Shown piece by piece: positions 1 to 9,134 of a DNA stretch of 64,000 nt. Under the pieces are notes generated by a model, which did not search any database, was not told the DNA's origin, and saw nothing but the letters and a program-made list of their open reading frames with translations. Position 1 is the stretch's first letter, and every line of letters starts with the position of its first letter. Origin of the DNA: Geojedonia sp051814705 (GTDB lineage Bacteria > Bacteroidota > Bacteroidia > Flavobacteriales > Flavobacteriaceae); the NCBI GenBank assembly GCA_051814705.1, contig JBPWQW010000002.1:248001-312000 (forward strand), read 5' to 3'. The translations under genes were made by a program, and so were the position numbers.

Positions 1-134
1 TGTCTCAATAATTGGGTTCGAAATGGAAGATAATAATTCATGTCAATTTCGTCGGGGTTTTCAGTTGCTTTATTCAATAACTTTTCAATCCGATGATGAT
101 CTTTTGTAAAAAATTGATGTAGGGATTTGTTCAT
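1..134 (-). CDS. Hemerythrin HHE-domain protein (N-terminal fragment, cut by window edge)
   Basis: Reading the minus strand from an ATG at 134 gives an uninterrupted frame to the left edge. It begins MNKSLHQFFTKDHHRIEKLL, which has the early His and the DHHRIE pattern of hemerythrin-like HHE cation-binding domains. These are helical di-iron proteins that bind oxygen or nitric-oxide-related ligands. Only about 44 residues are inside the window, so the other iron ligands cannot be checked. It is divergent from the lipoate ligase gene and shares a 190-bp regulatory gap with it. Confidence 0.6.
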   Translation of the reverse strand, partial: MNKSLHQFFTKDHHRIEKLLNKATENPDEIDMNYYLPFRTQLLR

Positions 135-263
135 AGATTCTAGAGTGCTGTATTTAAACCACTAGTGTAACTTCTGGATAATATATTTTTTTGAGAAAAA
201 GCCGTTTAAAAATTTAAGGAACTTTTCATTTACGAGCTAAATTTACCTAATCTTTATTAAATA

Positions 264-277
264 GGACATAATTGTCC
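264..277. promoter_or_regulatory. Inverted repeat in the divergent promoter region
   Basis: GGACA and TGTCC arms separated by TAAT lie between the hemerythrin-like gene and the lipoate ligase gene. The arms are exact and the site sits in the shared intergenic region, as an operator would. Nitric-oxide or Fe-S sensing regulators often control hemerythrin-like genes, but the cognate regulator cannot be named from this window. Confidence 0.4.
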
Positions 278-325
278 AGTTTATAATTCTTAATTTTGTT
301 ATTTAAAATTTTAATTTTTATTTAC

Positions 326-1336
326 ATGATTTTTATAGAAAACGAAGGCCATACCAACCCAAGTCTAAATCTGGCTTTAGAGGAATATGCGCTTCGCAAT
401 TTCAATTCGCAATCTGATTATTTATTGTTTTATATTAATGAGCCTTCAATCATTATAGGAAGAAACCAAAATACCTTAGAAGAAATCAATCACGAATATG
501 TAGAAGAAAAACATATTCACGTAGTACGAAGAATCTCGGGTGGTGGTGCCGTATATCATGATTTAGGAAACCTCAATTTCAGTTTTATCACTGATCACGA
601 TACCACAAGTTTGAACAACTTTAAAAAATTCACGAAGCCTGTCATCAATGCACTTTCAAAAATTGGAGTGAACGCTGAATTGAAAGGCAGAAATGATATT
701 CTTATAGAGGATAAGAAGATTTCTGGAACTGCACAATTCTCAACTGGAAAGAGAATGATAAGCCATGGGACACTTTTATTTGATACGAATCTTGAAGAAG
801 TGGGCAATGCGCTTCATGTAAAAATGAACAAAATTATATCCAAGGGGCACAAATCTGTACGCAGCCGTGTAGCCAATATTAGTGAATATCTTAAAAATCC
901 ACTAAAAATAGAAGACTTCAGAGTACTATTACTAGAGGGTTTGTATGAAGAACGAGAAACTTTTGAAACCTACCATTTAACCCCTGAAGAGTGGAAGTCT
1001 GTACAGCTATTAAAAGAAGAAAAATATGATTCTTGGGAGTGGAATTATGGGCGCTCTCCAAAATTCAATATTCAGCGGAGCAAGCGTTTTCCTATTGGAG
1101 AAATTGATGTGAGGATGTTTGTAGAAAAAGGATATCTTACGGAGCTTAAAATTTTTGGCGATTTTTTTGGAAAAGAACCTTTAAAAGATTTAGAAAATCT
1201 TTTGACAGGTATAAAGTATGACAAGGAGAAAATATCAGAGCAATTAAATGGAATTAAAATAAAAGAATACTTTGGAGATATCCCTAAATCGGAGTTTATT
1301 GAATTATTATATGGCTCTGATGAAGTGAATAATTAA
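326..1336 (+). CDS. lplA: Lipoate-protein ligase A
   Basis: This enzyme activates free lipoate (or octanoate) with ATP and attaches it to lysines of the E2 subunits of 2-oxoacid dehydrogenases and of GcvH in the cytosol. The 336-aa protein has the family signature RRISGGGAVYHD at about residues 68-79. It also has GRNQN near 45 and the catalytic-lysine segment KKISGTAQ near 130, followed by an LplA-type C-terminal accessory domain. The frame is open back to a TTG at 296, but the ATG at 326 matches where homologs begin (MIFIENEGHTNPSLNLALEE), so I chose it. It is a single gene facing the next gene tail to tail. Confidence 0.93.
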   Translation: MIFIENEGHTNPSLNLALEEYALRNFNSQSDYLLFYINEPSIIIGRNQNTLEEINHEYVEEKHIHVVRRISGGGAVYHDLGNLNFSFITDHDTTSLNNFKKFTKPVINALSKIGVNAELKGRNDILIEDKKISGTAQFSTGKRMISHGTLLFDTNLEEVGNALHVKMNKIISKGHKSVRSRVANISEYLKNPLKIEDFRVLLLEGLYEERETFETYHLTPEEWKSVQLLKEEKYDSWEWNYGRSPKFNIQRSKRFPIGEIDVRMFVEKGYLTELKIFGDFFGKEPLKDLENLLTGIKYDKEKISEQLNGIKIKEYFGDIPKSEFIELLYGSDEVNN

Positions 1337-1439
1337 TTAGTTGCAAGTCATGCCCAGTATTTCTGAAGAAAAGGAATTAGTTTTTTGTTGATCTTGCACA
1401 CTCCTTTCATGAATTCTTGTGCCAAATTGCATCTTGTTT

Positions 1440-2534
1440 TTATCTCTTGACCATCTTTATCAATTTCCCATTCCATTGCAGGAAAAGGTTTTGGACACGT
1501 CCTAAATTTAAAACAATCACACAGGTTCCGATCAAAAACAACATAGCCCCAATTGCAGCTTGCCAAGGATTTAAAATGTTAGCATATAGATAGCTAAGAC
1601 CAAATCCTATAGCACTGCCGTAGAGGATAATAAAATGTACCACATAAATCGCTAGGGTTTTGGCGCCAATTTTAGTAATAAGGGAGTGTTTTAAAAAGCG
1701 TTCCAAAGCATAAAAAATACCAAAAGCGACCAGCACATTTCCTAAGCGTAAAAATAAATAGTTGTAATTGGCACTCTTGAGAAACAACTCTACGCCTGTA
1801 ATTTCATGGAGCAATTTTAATATTGGAGTGGACAAAAACATCAATACAGCTCCCGAAATAATAAAAAGAATAATGGAAGTAAGTTTAAATTTTGCCTTAT
1901 CGGCATATTTATAAAATAGGGTGGCGATAAATCCGCCAAAAGCCATAAACCCAAACCAAGGCAGCATGGTAAAGACCGAGCCGTATTGTTTAGAAATATA
2001 ATTGGCAAAAAACTCAGGAGTATGGTCTAAAGTTAAGGTTCTGTACAAGGGCTCGGTTACAAAAATAACACAGCCTAAAGCAAGATAGAGAAAAGACAGA
2101 ATCTGTCTATTTTTTTGAGCCAACACATACAAAAGCACTAATAGAATCAAGGATAACCCAATACATTGCAACACATCGATTACTAAAAAGTAGGTGTCAA
2201 AATAACCTCCAAACCAGGCCAGAAAAGGAATACGGATGAGATATCCTATTATAATAAGTTCAACACCTCGCCTGATTCCCTTTTTAATCCTAGGGTTATC
2301 ATTGCCTTTGTCGTTGGCTTTTAGTAACAGGTAAGTAAAAATCAAACCTGAGATGGTAAAGAACATGGGTGCGGTATTACCCCTAAAATACAGCCAAACA
2401 CTATAAACCATATTGTTGGGATCTCTAAATACAGGATCCAAAACACTGCTAATAAAATGCCCTTGCAGCATCATTAAAATAGCAAATGCCCTTACGGCAT
2501 CGATGAAATATAAACGGGTTGATTTCAATTGCAA
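1440..2534 (-). CDS. DUF1624/HGSNAT-like membrane acyltransferase family protein
   Basis: A 364-aa polytopic membrane protein of about ten hydrophobic segments. It starts with the pattern R-AFAILMMLQGHF (residues 15-27), typical of DUF1624 / heparan-alpha-glucosaminide acetyltransferase-like and acyltransferase-3-like proteins, where the early His is thought to be catalytic. Family members move acyl groups across the membrane onto cell-envelope sugars. The substrate here is unknown. It stands alone, convergent with lplA and divergent from the AGCS symporter. Confidence 0.75.
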   Translation of the reverse strand: MQLKSTRLYFIDAVRAFAILMMLQGHFISSVLDPVFRDPNNMVYSVWLYFRGNTAPMFFTISGLIFTYLLLKANDKGNDNPRIKKGIRRGVELIIIGYLIRIPFLAWFGGYFDTYFLVIDVLQCIGLSLILLVLLYVLAQKNRQILSFLYLALGCVIFVTEPLYRTLTLDHTPEFFANYISKQYGSVFTMLPWFGFMAFGGFIATLFYKYADKAKFKLTSIILFIISGAVLMFLSTPILKLLHEITGVELFLKSANYNYLFLRLGNVLVAFGIFYALERFLKHSLITKIGAKTLAIYVVHFIILYGSAIGFGLSYLYANILNPWQAAIGAMLFLIGTCVIVLNLGRVQNLFLQWNGKLIKMVKR

Positions 2535-2620
2535 TCAATTATAAAAGGGCAAATATAATTCTAAATTTTTTATATTGATATTCAAATTACGTCCTCTAAT
2601 GTGATATATTAGTGCGTTAT

Positions 2621-3997
2621 ATGGATAAAATAGCAAAATTAATAGAAAGTTTTTCATCTCTAGCCTGGGGTTTGCCGCTTTTGATCCTGTTAATGGGGGG
2701 AGGATTGTATCTATTGGTCCTCTCAAAATTTTTACCTTTTCGTTTTTTTGGGCATGCTATTCAGGTCTTAAGGGGCAAGTTTGATGATCCCAATGATCCC
2801 GGTGAAATCAGTCATTTTAAGGCCTTAACAACCGCTTTATCTTCAACCATTGGAATGGGAAATATCGCTGGTGTGGCCCTTGCCATTGCCATTGGAGGTC
2901 CTGGAGCCATGTTTTGGATGTGGGTCAGTGCTATTGTGGGGATGTCCACCAAATTCTTCACCTGTACCTTGGCGGTCATGTACCGTGGAAAAGACAGTCA
3001 TGGCGATTTACAAGGTGGCCCCATGTATTTTATCATGGAAGGCTTAGGTAAACGTTGGAAGCCTCTGGCCATTATGTTCAGTCTTTTTGGAATGTTAGGC
3101 GCATTACCAGTGGTTAATGTGAATCAGTTAAAACAGGCCATTAACGATATCATCCTGATTCCAAACGGTGTTGAAGTGAGTTTAATGTCCAATGGGATTA
3201 TAGCCTTGATTTTGGTTGTGGTGACCTCCATTGTGATTTTGGGAGGCTTAAAGCGCATTAGTGCTATTGCCTCTAAATTGGTGCCCTCTATGGTAATTTT
3301 ATATTTTGTTTTGGTTCTCATTATTTTGGGGATTAATTACGAAGTCATTCCAAAATATTTGATGATGATTTTTACCGATGCCTTTGCTGCCGAACATTTT
3401 CAAGGAGACCCCTTTTTAGGAGGCGTATTAGGTGCCTTGGTACTCTTGGGTATTAGGCGTGGTGCATTTTCCAACGAGGCAGGGATTGGTACAGCCCCCA
3501 TGGCGCATGGCGCGGCTAAAACCGATGAACCTGTGCGGGAAGGTTTGGTAGCCATGTTAGGCCCTGCCATAGATACCTTGGTAGTTTGCACACTTACGGC
3601 CTTGGCTATTTTGGTTACGGGGGTTTGGGAAACCACCTCCAATAACGGAGTAACCTTGACGGCTTCGGCATTTAATGACGCCCTTCCAGGAATTGGCCCT
3701 TATCTTTTAATGGTCTGTGTTTTTATATTTAGTATTTCCTCTTTATTTTCATATTCCTATTACGGCACAAAATGCATGTCGTTTATATGGGGAGCCCACA
3801 ATAAAAAGTATTATAATTATTTTTATATTTTGAGTATCATTTTGGCCGCCACGACACCATTTGCGATGATGATTAATTTTATCGATGGAGTCTTTGCGCT
3901 AATGGCTATTCCAACCATGACTGCCACCTTAATTATGGCACCCAGGGTTGTTAAAGAAATAAAGATCTATAAAAAACGATTGAAAAACAACCAATAA
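2621..3997 (+). CDS. Sodium:alanine/glycine symporter (AGCS family)
   Basis: A 458-aa inner-membrane symporter importing alanine or glycine with Na+. The near-invariant AGCS segment RRGAFSNEAGIGTAPMAHG is at about residues 278-296, and the early TTALSSTIGMGNIAGVALAI block lies near 70. The frame can be extended to a GTG at 2612, but the ATG at 2621 gives the usual N-terminus. It precedes the DUF4212/SSS genes on the same strand with a 53-bp gap, so co-transcription is possible. Substrate choice between alanine and glycine cannot be read from the sequence. Confidence 0.92.
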   Translation: MDKIAKLIESFSSLAWGLPLLILLMGGGLYLLVLSKFLPFRFFGHAIQVLRGKFDDPNDPGEISHFKALTTALSSTIGMGNIAGVALAIAIGGPGAMFWMWVSAIVGMSTKFFTCTLAVMYRGKDSHGDLQGGPMYFIMEGLGKRWKPLAIMFSLFGMLGALPVVNVNQLKQAINDIILIPNGVEVSLMSNGIIALILVVVTSIVILGGLKRISAIASKLVPSMVILYFVLVLIILGINYEVIPKYLMMIFTDAFAAEHFQGDPFLGGVLGALVLLGIRRGAFSNEAGIGTAPMAHGAAKTDEPVREGLVAMLGPAIDTLVVCTLTALAILVTGVWETTSNNGVTLTASAFNDALPGIGPYLLMVCVFIFSISSLFSYSYYGTKCMSFIWGAHNKKYYNYFYILSIILAATTPFAMMINFIDGVFALMAIPTMTATLIMAPRVVKEIKIYKKRLKNNQ

Positions 3998-4050
3998 GGT
4001 TCCCTCGAGAGTAGTCTAGAGGTAATTATAATTTTAATGTAAATACTCCA

Positions 4051-4308
4051 ATGAACAAACAACAAAAAGCTACCGCGTATTGGAAACAAAATATCAAGTA
4101 TATGTTTATACTGCTCACTATTTGGTTTTTAGTTTCTTATGGTGCCGGAATTCTATTTAAAGAACAATTAAATCATATTAAAATAGGAGGATTCAAACTT
4201 GGTTTCTGGTTTGCACAACAGGGATCCATGTATGTGTTCGTCATCCTCATTTTTGTGTATGTCTATTTGATGAATAAACTCGATAAAACTTATGGTTATG
4301 ACCAATAG
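4051..4308 (+). CDS. DUF4212 small subunit of sodium:solute symporter
   Basis: An 85-aa protein with two hydrophobic helices (about residues 18-38 and 55-75) separated by a short loop. It matches DUF4212, which is found immediately upstream of SSS-family acetate/carboxylate permeases. It overlaps the start of the permease gene by 11 to 17 bp depending on the permease start, which implies translational coupling and a two-component transporter. Its own biochemical role is not established; a stabilising or regulatory subunit is the usual inference. Confidence 0.88.
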   Translation: MNKQQKATAYWKQNIKYMFILLTIWFLVSYGAGILFKEQLNHIKIGGFKLGFWFAQQGSMYVFVILIFVYVYLMNKLDKTYGYDQ

Positions 4309-6028
4309 TATAGCACTAATGGAAGCTTTAGATGTACAAACTTGGACCTATATTTTAGTAGGATTAAGCTTTTCCCTTTATATTGGAATTGCCATTTGGT
4401 CTAGAGCCAACTCTACCAAAGAGTTTTATATCGCAGGTAGCGGTGTTTCACCTTGGGCCAATGGAATGGCTACCGCTGCCGATTGGATGAGTGCCGCTTC
4501 GTTTATTTCCCTAGCAGGAATTATTTCATTTATAGGTTACGATGGTGGAGCGTATTTGATGGGTTGGACAGGAGGCTATGTGCTTTTGGCTTTACTTTTA
4601 GCACCATATCTTCGAAAGTTTGGAAAATTTACAGTTCCCGATTTTATTGGCGATCGTTATTATTCCGATATAGCACGAATTGTGGCGGTTTGCTGTGCCT
4701 TATTGGTGTCTTTTACCTATGTGGCCGGACAGATGCGCGGGGTCGGCATTGTGTTTTCCCGCTTTTTGGAAGTCGATATCAATACAGGAGTCATCATAGG
4801 AATGCTCATTGTTCTGTTTTATGCTGTTTTAGGCGGCATGAAAGGCATCACCTATACTCAGGTGGCCCAATATTGTGTACTCATTTTTGCCTTTATGGTA
4901 CCCGCAATTTTTATTTCTATTCAAATGACCGGGAACCCCGTTCCCCAATTGGGATTTGGAAGTGAATTGGCAGATGGCTCTGGCACTTATTTATTGGACA
5001 AATTGGATGGACTAAACACGCAACTCGGCTTTTCCGAATATACCGAAGGCTCCAAATCCATGATTGACGTTTTTGCGATAACCTTGGCATTAATGGTGGG
5101 CACCGCCGGATTGCCTCATGTAATCGTCAGGTTTTTTACAGTCAAGCGAGTGCGAGATGCCCGTAAGTCTGCCGGCATAGCATTGTTGCTCATTGTTATT
5201 TTATACTCCACAGCTCCAGCCGTAGCTGTATTTGCAAGAACGAATATGATTGAAACCGTTTCCAATCAACCTTACGCTCAAGTACCATTATGGTTTAAAA
5301 AATGGGAAACGACAGGGCTTATCACTTTTGTCGATAAAAATGGGGATGGGCTGATTCAATATGTGGCGGATAAAAACCAAAACGAATTGGTTGTGGATAA
5401 TGATATTATGGTATTGGCAAATCCCGAAATCGCTAGGCTTCCCAATTGGGTCATTGCTTTGGTGGCTGCAGGTGGTTTGGCAGCAGCTTTATCAACAGCA
5501 GCAGGTTTATTGTTGGTTATTTCCTCTTCTGTTTCGCATGATTTGATAAAAAAATTGATAAAACCCAATATTTCAGATAAAAACGAACTGATTGCGGCGC
5601 GGATTTCTGCACTAGGCGCGGTATGTGTAGCGGGGTATTTTGGTATCCATCCCCCAGGATTTGTAGCTGCAGTTGTCGCACTCGCCTTTGGTTTGGCTGC
5701 TGCGTCCTTTTTTCCAGCGATTATTTTAGGCATTTTTTATAAACGTATGAATAAAGAAGGTGCTGTAGCCGGTATGGTAGTTGGTATTACTACCATGTTA
5801 TTGTATATGATGAAATATAAATTGGGTTGGTTTGATGAAACCCTGCCCGATAAAAGTCATTGGTGGTTCGGAATTTCTCCAGAAGGTTTTGGAACCATAG
5901 CCATGTTGCTTAACTTTATAGTATCCATTACGGTGATGAAATTTACTAAAGCGCCTCCTCAAGACGTTCAGGATATGGTTGAACGCATCAGGATTCCAAG
6001 TGGAGCGGGAGAAGCTTCCAATCATTAG
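4298..6028 (+). CDS. Sodium:solute symporter (SSS family, acetate permease-like)
   Basis: A 576-aa protein with about 13 transmembrane segments. It has the SSS N-terminal block STKEFYIAGSGVSPWANGMA and the conserved TAADWMSAASFISLAG. A polar insert around residues 340-375 is typical of the subfamily paired with DUF4212. Starts at 4292, 4298 or 4319 are possible; ATG 4298 overlaps the DUF4212 stop and is preferred. The acetyl-CoA synthetase gene follows on the same strand, so uptake of acetate or another short carboxylate is the likely role (inferred from context). Confidence 0.9.
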   Translation: MTNSIALMEALDVQTWTYILVGLSFSLYIGIAIWSRANSTKEFYIAGSGVSPWANGMATAADWMSAASFISLAGIISFIGYDGGAYLMGWTGGYVLLALLLAPYLRKFGKFTVPDFIGDRYYSDIARIVAVCCALLVSFTYVAGQMRGVGIVFSRFLEVDINTGVIIGMLIVLFYAVLGGMKGITYTQVAQYCVLIFAFMVPAIFISIQMTGNPVPQLGFGSELADGSGTYLLDKLDGLNTQLGFSEYTEGSKSMIDVFAITLALMVGTAGLPHVIVRFFTVKRVRDARKSAGIALLLIVILYSTAPAVAVFARTNMIETVSNQPYAQVPLWFKKWETTGLITFVDKNGDGLIQYVADKNQNELVVDNDIMVLANPEIARLPNWVIALVAAGGLAAALSTAAGLLLVISSSVSHDLIKKLIKPNISDKNELIAARISALGAVCVAGYFGIHPPGFVAAVVALAFGLAAASFFPAIILGIFYKRMNKEGAVAGMVVGITTMLLYMMKYKLGWFDETLPDKSHWWFGISPEGFGTIAMLLNFIVSITVMKFTKAPPQDVQDMVERIRIPSGAGEASNH

Positions 6029-6100
6029 GGGCCAGTTCTATTTTTAAAGGATTTTATAGCAATTGAAGAGGGTCTTAGCGTAAGCGTCGGAACGTACCTG

Positions 6101-6120
6101 CCCTGAGCCTAGTCGAAGGG
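6101..6120. repeat. Dispersed short palindromic repeat
   Basis: CCCTGAGC and TCGAAGGG frame a degenerate palindrome of a type scattered through intergenic DNA of this group. Related degenerate copies lie at 15141-15215 and 18987-19066. No function is visible. Confidence 0.45.
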
Positions 6121-6221
6121 AAGGCTAGAGAACTTGCCTATATCCATGGCTTCACTTTTTTTGATTAATTATTCCTTGAAGTAGAATTTAATTTTTAATT
6201 TAGAAACCTTAAATATATTCC

Positions 6222-8129
6222 ATGAGTAACTATCACATCAAGCACCTTGAAGAATACTTTCAAGTCTACAGAAAATCAGTAAGAGAACCCGAAAACTTCT
6301 GGGAAGAAATCGCCGAAGAGCATTTTCTTTGGCGCAAAAAATGGGACAAAGTCTTAAGCTGGGACTTTAGCAAGCCCGAGGTTAAATGGTTTGAAGGTGC
6401 GAAACTCAACATTACCGAAAATTGTTTGGATCGGCATTTGGCCACACGAGGTGATAAAACTGCTATTTTGTTTGAACCTAACGATCCTGATGAACCGGCA
6501 GAACACATTACCTACAAGCAACTTTTAGAGCGTGTCAATCGATATGCCAACATCTTAAAAGACCAGGGTATCAAAAAAGGGGATAGGGTATGCATTTATT
6601 TACCAATGATTCCTGAATTGGCTTATGCTATTTTGGCCTGTGCGCGAATTGGTGCTATACATTCTGTTGTCTTTGCAGGTTTTTCATCAACGGCATTATC
6701 TACCCGAATTAACGATAGCGATTGTAAAATGGTCATTACCAGCGACGGGTCTTATAGAGGTGCAAAAACCATCGATTTAAAAGGCATTGTGGATGATGCT
6801 TTGGAACGCTGTGAAAACATAAAAACCGTACTGGTAGTCAAACGTATCAACTCAAAGATAAGCATGAAACCAGGGCGGGACAAGTGGATGCAACCTTTAT
6901 TTGAGAAGGCCTCCACACAATGTGACGCAGAGCTTATGGATGCCGAAGATCCTTTATTCATTCTTTATACATCAGGGTCTACGGGTATGCCAAAAGGTAT
7001 GGTACACACCATTGCAGGCTATATGGTTTTTACAGCCTATACCTTTAAAAATGTGTTTCAGTATCGCGAACCCGATGTGTATTGGTGTACCGCCGACATA
7101 GGTTGGATTACGGGCCATAGCTATATTATTTATGGACCTTTGGCTAATGGAGCGACCACCGTGATGTACGAAGGCGTGCCTCATTTCCCAGATTTCGGGC
7201 GTTTCTGGCAAATCGTTCAAAAGCACAAGGTTAATCAATTCTATACAGCTCCAACTGCTATTCGAGCCATAGCAAAACAAGGCACCGAATTGCTTGAAAA
7301 ATATGACCTGTCGTCTTTAAAAGTCTTAGGAACTGTTGGTGAACCCATTAATGAAGAAGCTTGGCATTGGTATAACGACAATGTCGGAAAGCGTAAAAGT
7401 CCAATTATAGATTCCTGGTGGCAGACTGAAACGGGCGGCATCATGATCACTCCAATACCTTATGTTACGCCAACAAAACCCACCTATGCCACACTGCCCT
7501 TTCCAGGAATTCAGCCTGCAATTATGAGTGAAGGGGGTGAAGAGCTTAAAGGCAATCAAGTGGATGGGCGTTTGTGTATCAAATTCCCTTGGCCAGGTAT
7601 GGCACGTACCATTTGGAGGAATCACGAACGGTATAAGAACACTTATTTCACAGCGTTTAAGAATCAATATTTCACTGGGGATGGCGCATTGCGAGATGAA
7701 GTAGGTTATTACCGCATTACTGGTCGAGTGGATGATGTGATCATTGTTTCGGGTCATAACTTGGGAACTGCGCCCATAGAGGATGCGATTAATGAGCATC
7801 CTGCCGTATCCGAATCGGCCATTGTAGGATATCCTCACGATATTAAAGGTAGCGCCTTATATGGCTACGTTATTTTAAAGGATACTGGGGCTTCCCGAGA
7901 TCACAACAATTTACGCAAGGAGATCAATCAACTTATTACAGAGCAAATTGGCCCTATAGCCAAACTTGATAAAATCCAGTTTACCGATGGACTTCCCAAA
8001 ACACGTTCGGGTAAGATTATGCGACGCATCTTGCGTAAGATTGCTTGTAATGAAACTTCCGAATTAGGGGATATTAGCACCTTGCTCAATCCTGAAGTGG
8101 TTCAGGATATTATAGATCATGCATTGTAA
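6222..8129 (+). CDS. acs: Acetate--CoA ligase (acetyl-CoA synthetase)
   Basis: A 635-aa AMP-forming ligase making acetyl-CoA from acetate, ATP and CoA. The P-loop-like motif YTSGSTGMPKGM is near residues 248-259, the WWQTETGG motif near 398, the hinge region ITGRVDDVI near 500, and the C-terminal PKTRSGKIMRR near 591-601, which includes the catalytic lysine controlled by acetylation in many bacteria. Length and motifs are standard for Acs. Its position after an acetate-type symporter pair supports an acetate assimilation cluster, although 190 bp containing a dispersed repeat separates them. Confidence 0.96.
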   Translation: MSNYHIKHLEEYFQVYRKSVREPENFWEEIAEEHFLWRKKWDKVLSWDFSKPEVKWFEGAKLNITENCLDRHLATRGDKTAILFEPNDPDEPAEHITYKQLLERVNRYANILKDQGIKKGDRVCIYLPMIPELAYAILACARIGAIHSVVFAGFSSTALSTRINDSDCKMVITSDGSYRGAKTIDLKGIVDDALERCENIKTVLVVKRINSKISMKPGRDKWMQPLFEKASTQCDAELMDAEDPLFILYTSGSTGMPKGMVHTIAGYMVFTAYTFKNVFQYREPDVYWCTADIGWITGHSYIIYGPLANGATTVMYEGVPHFPDFGRFWQIVQKHKVNQFYTAPTAIRAIAKQGTELLEKYDLSSLKVLGTVGEPINEEAWHWYNDNVGKRKSPIIDSWWQTETGGIMITPIPYVTPTKPTYATLPFPGIQPAIMSEGGEELKGNQVDGRLCIKFPWPGMARTIWRNHERYKNTYFTAFKNQYFTGDGALRDEVGYYRITGRVDDVIIVSGHNLGTAPIEDAINEHPAVSESAIVGYPHDIKGSALYGYVILKDTGASRDHNNLRKEINQLITEQIGPIAKLDKIQFTDGLPKTRSGKIMRRILRKIACNETSELGDISTLLNPEVVQDIIDHAL

Positions 8130-8387
8130 GTGAATAGAATTTTTCGAGCTTAATACTTGGGCTATACATTGACTTTGCCATGCCTATGAAATCGTAGATT
8201 CCCGAAAGCAGAATTATGGAACTATTCTGGAAGGAGTAAAACGAAAAGGTCTAAGAACATGAAAGGCTTATGATTAGCAATGGTCAACCCTGTCATCTTG
8301 AAAAACCAGCCTTTGTTTAAGTCAGGCTTTGTAATTTTATAAATAATAAAAAACTATTGATCCGTTAACTATTAAATTCAATATTAT

Positions 8388-8948
8388 ATGAAAAAATTAT
8401 TTTTTGCTTTATGTTTTAGTGCTGTTATAAGTCTTTCAGCACAATCCACTTGGAAAGTCGATGCGGCACATTCCAACATTAATTTTAGCATTTCACACTT
8501 ATTAATTTCAGAGGTTACCGGGAATTTTGGAACTTTTGATATCCAAGCTACGGCAGATGATGCCTTTAATGATCCTTCATTTACCGTATCCATTCAAACA
8601 GCAAGTATTAATACGGGCAATGAGCATCGGGACAAGGATTTAAGGAGTGATGGTTATTTTAATGCCGAAGTTTTTCCTGCTATTGAATTTAAAACAACCA
8701 ACGCTAAAAAAACAGGGGACAACACCTTTATTTTAACAGGAGATTTTACCATGCACGGCATTACAAAATCCATAGACTTGAACGGAAAACTCAATGGTAT
8801 TATAACCGACCGTAGAAGTGGAAAGCTAAAAGCTGGACTTAAATTTACAGGAATGGTCAAACGCTCAGATTTTGAAATCGGGGGTAGTATGGCTCCCATA
8901 GGCAATGAAGTAAATATCCATATTAACCTTGAAATGGCTCAGCAGTAA
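8388..8948 (+). CDS. YceI family periplasmic lipid-binding protein
   Basis: A 186-aa protein with an N-terminal signal peptide (cleavage near residues 18-20, after SLSA) and the YceI lipocalin-like beta barrel. The hallmark start W-VDAAHSNINFSISHL is followed by GNFGTFD and the C-terminal SDFEIGG block. Members bind polyisoprenoid or similar amphiphilic molecules in the periplasm. It is monocistronic, with a good hairpin terminator just downstream. Confidence 0.92.
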   Translation: MKKLFFALCFSAVISLSAQSTWKVDAAHSNINFSISHLLISEVTGNFGTFDIQATADDAFNDPSFTVSIQTASINTGNEHRDKDLRSDGYFNAEVFPAIEFKTTNAKKTGDNTFILTGDFTMHGITKSIDLNGKLNGIITDRRSGKLKAGLKFTGMVKRSDFEIGGSMAPIGNEVNIHINLEMAQQ

Positions 8949-8990
8949 AGCCGTAGGACATTTCAATACCTTAACCAAATTTTAAAGTGA

Positions 8991-9021
8991 CACCTTTGCT
9001 TTTAAAGTAAAGGTGTTTTTT
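8991..9021 (+). terminator. Rho-independent terminator after yceI-like gene
   Basis: CACCTTT and AAAGGTG arms with a short loop are followed by a run of T. The position, about 45 bp after the stop codon, fits transcription termination. Confidence 0.75.
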
Positions 9022-9134
9022 ATATACACGCATGGCGAGGAATTAAGTGAAGCTGCCAACTCATAAAAAGCGCTCCGCTTCAATGAAAAAGATTACTTAT
9101 TTTTACACTCCCTAAACACAAAACAACATTAATA

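Noticed and set aside
1348..1566. 72-codon cysteine-containing frame on the minus strand
   Set aside because: It overlaps the 3' end of the DUF1624 gene in another frame and has no recognisable domain.
4453..4965. 170-codon alternative frame inside the SSS symporter gene
   Set aside because: Same-strand shadow; Cys/Arg-rich composition unlike a real protein of the genome.
7326..7838. 170-codon frame opposite the acetyl-CoA synthetase gene
   Set aside because: Shadow of a well-supported enzyme gene; no domain.
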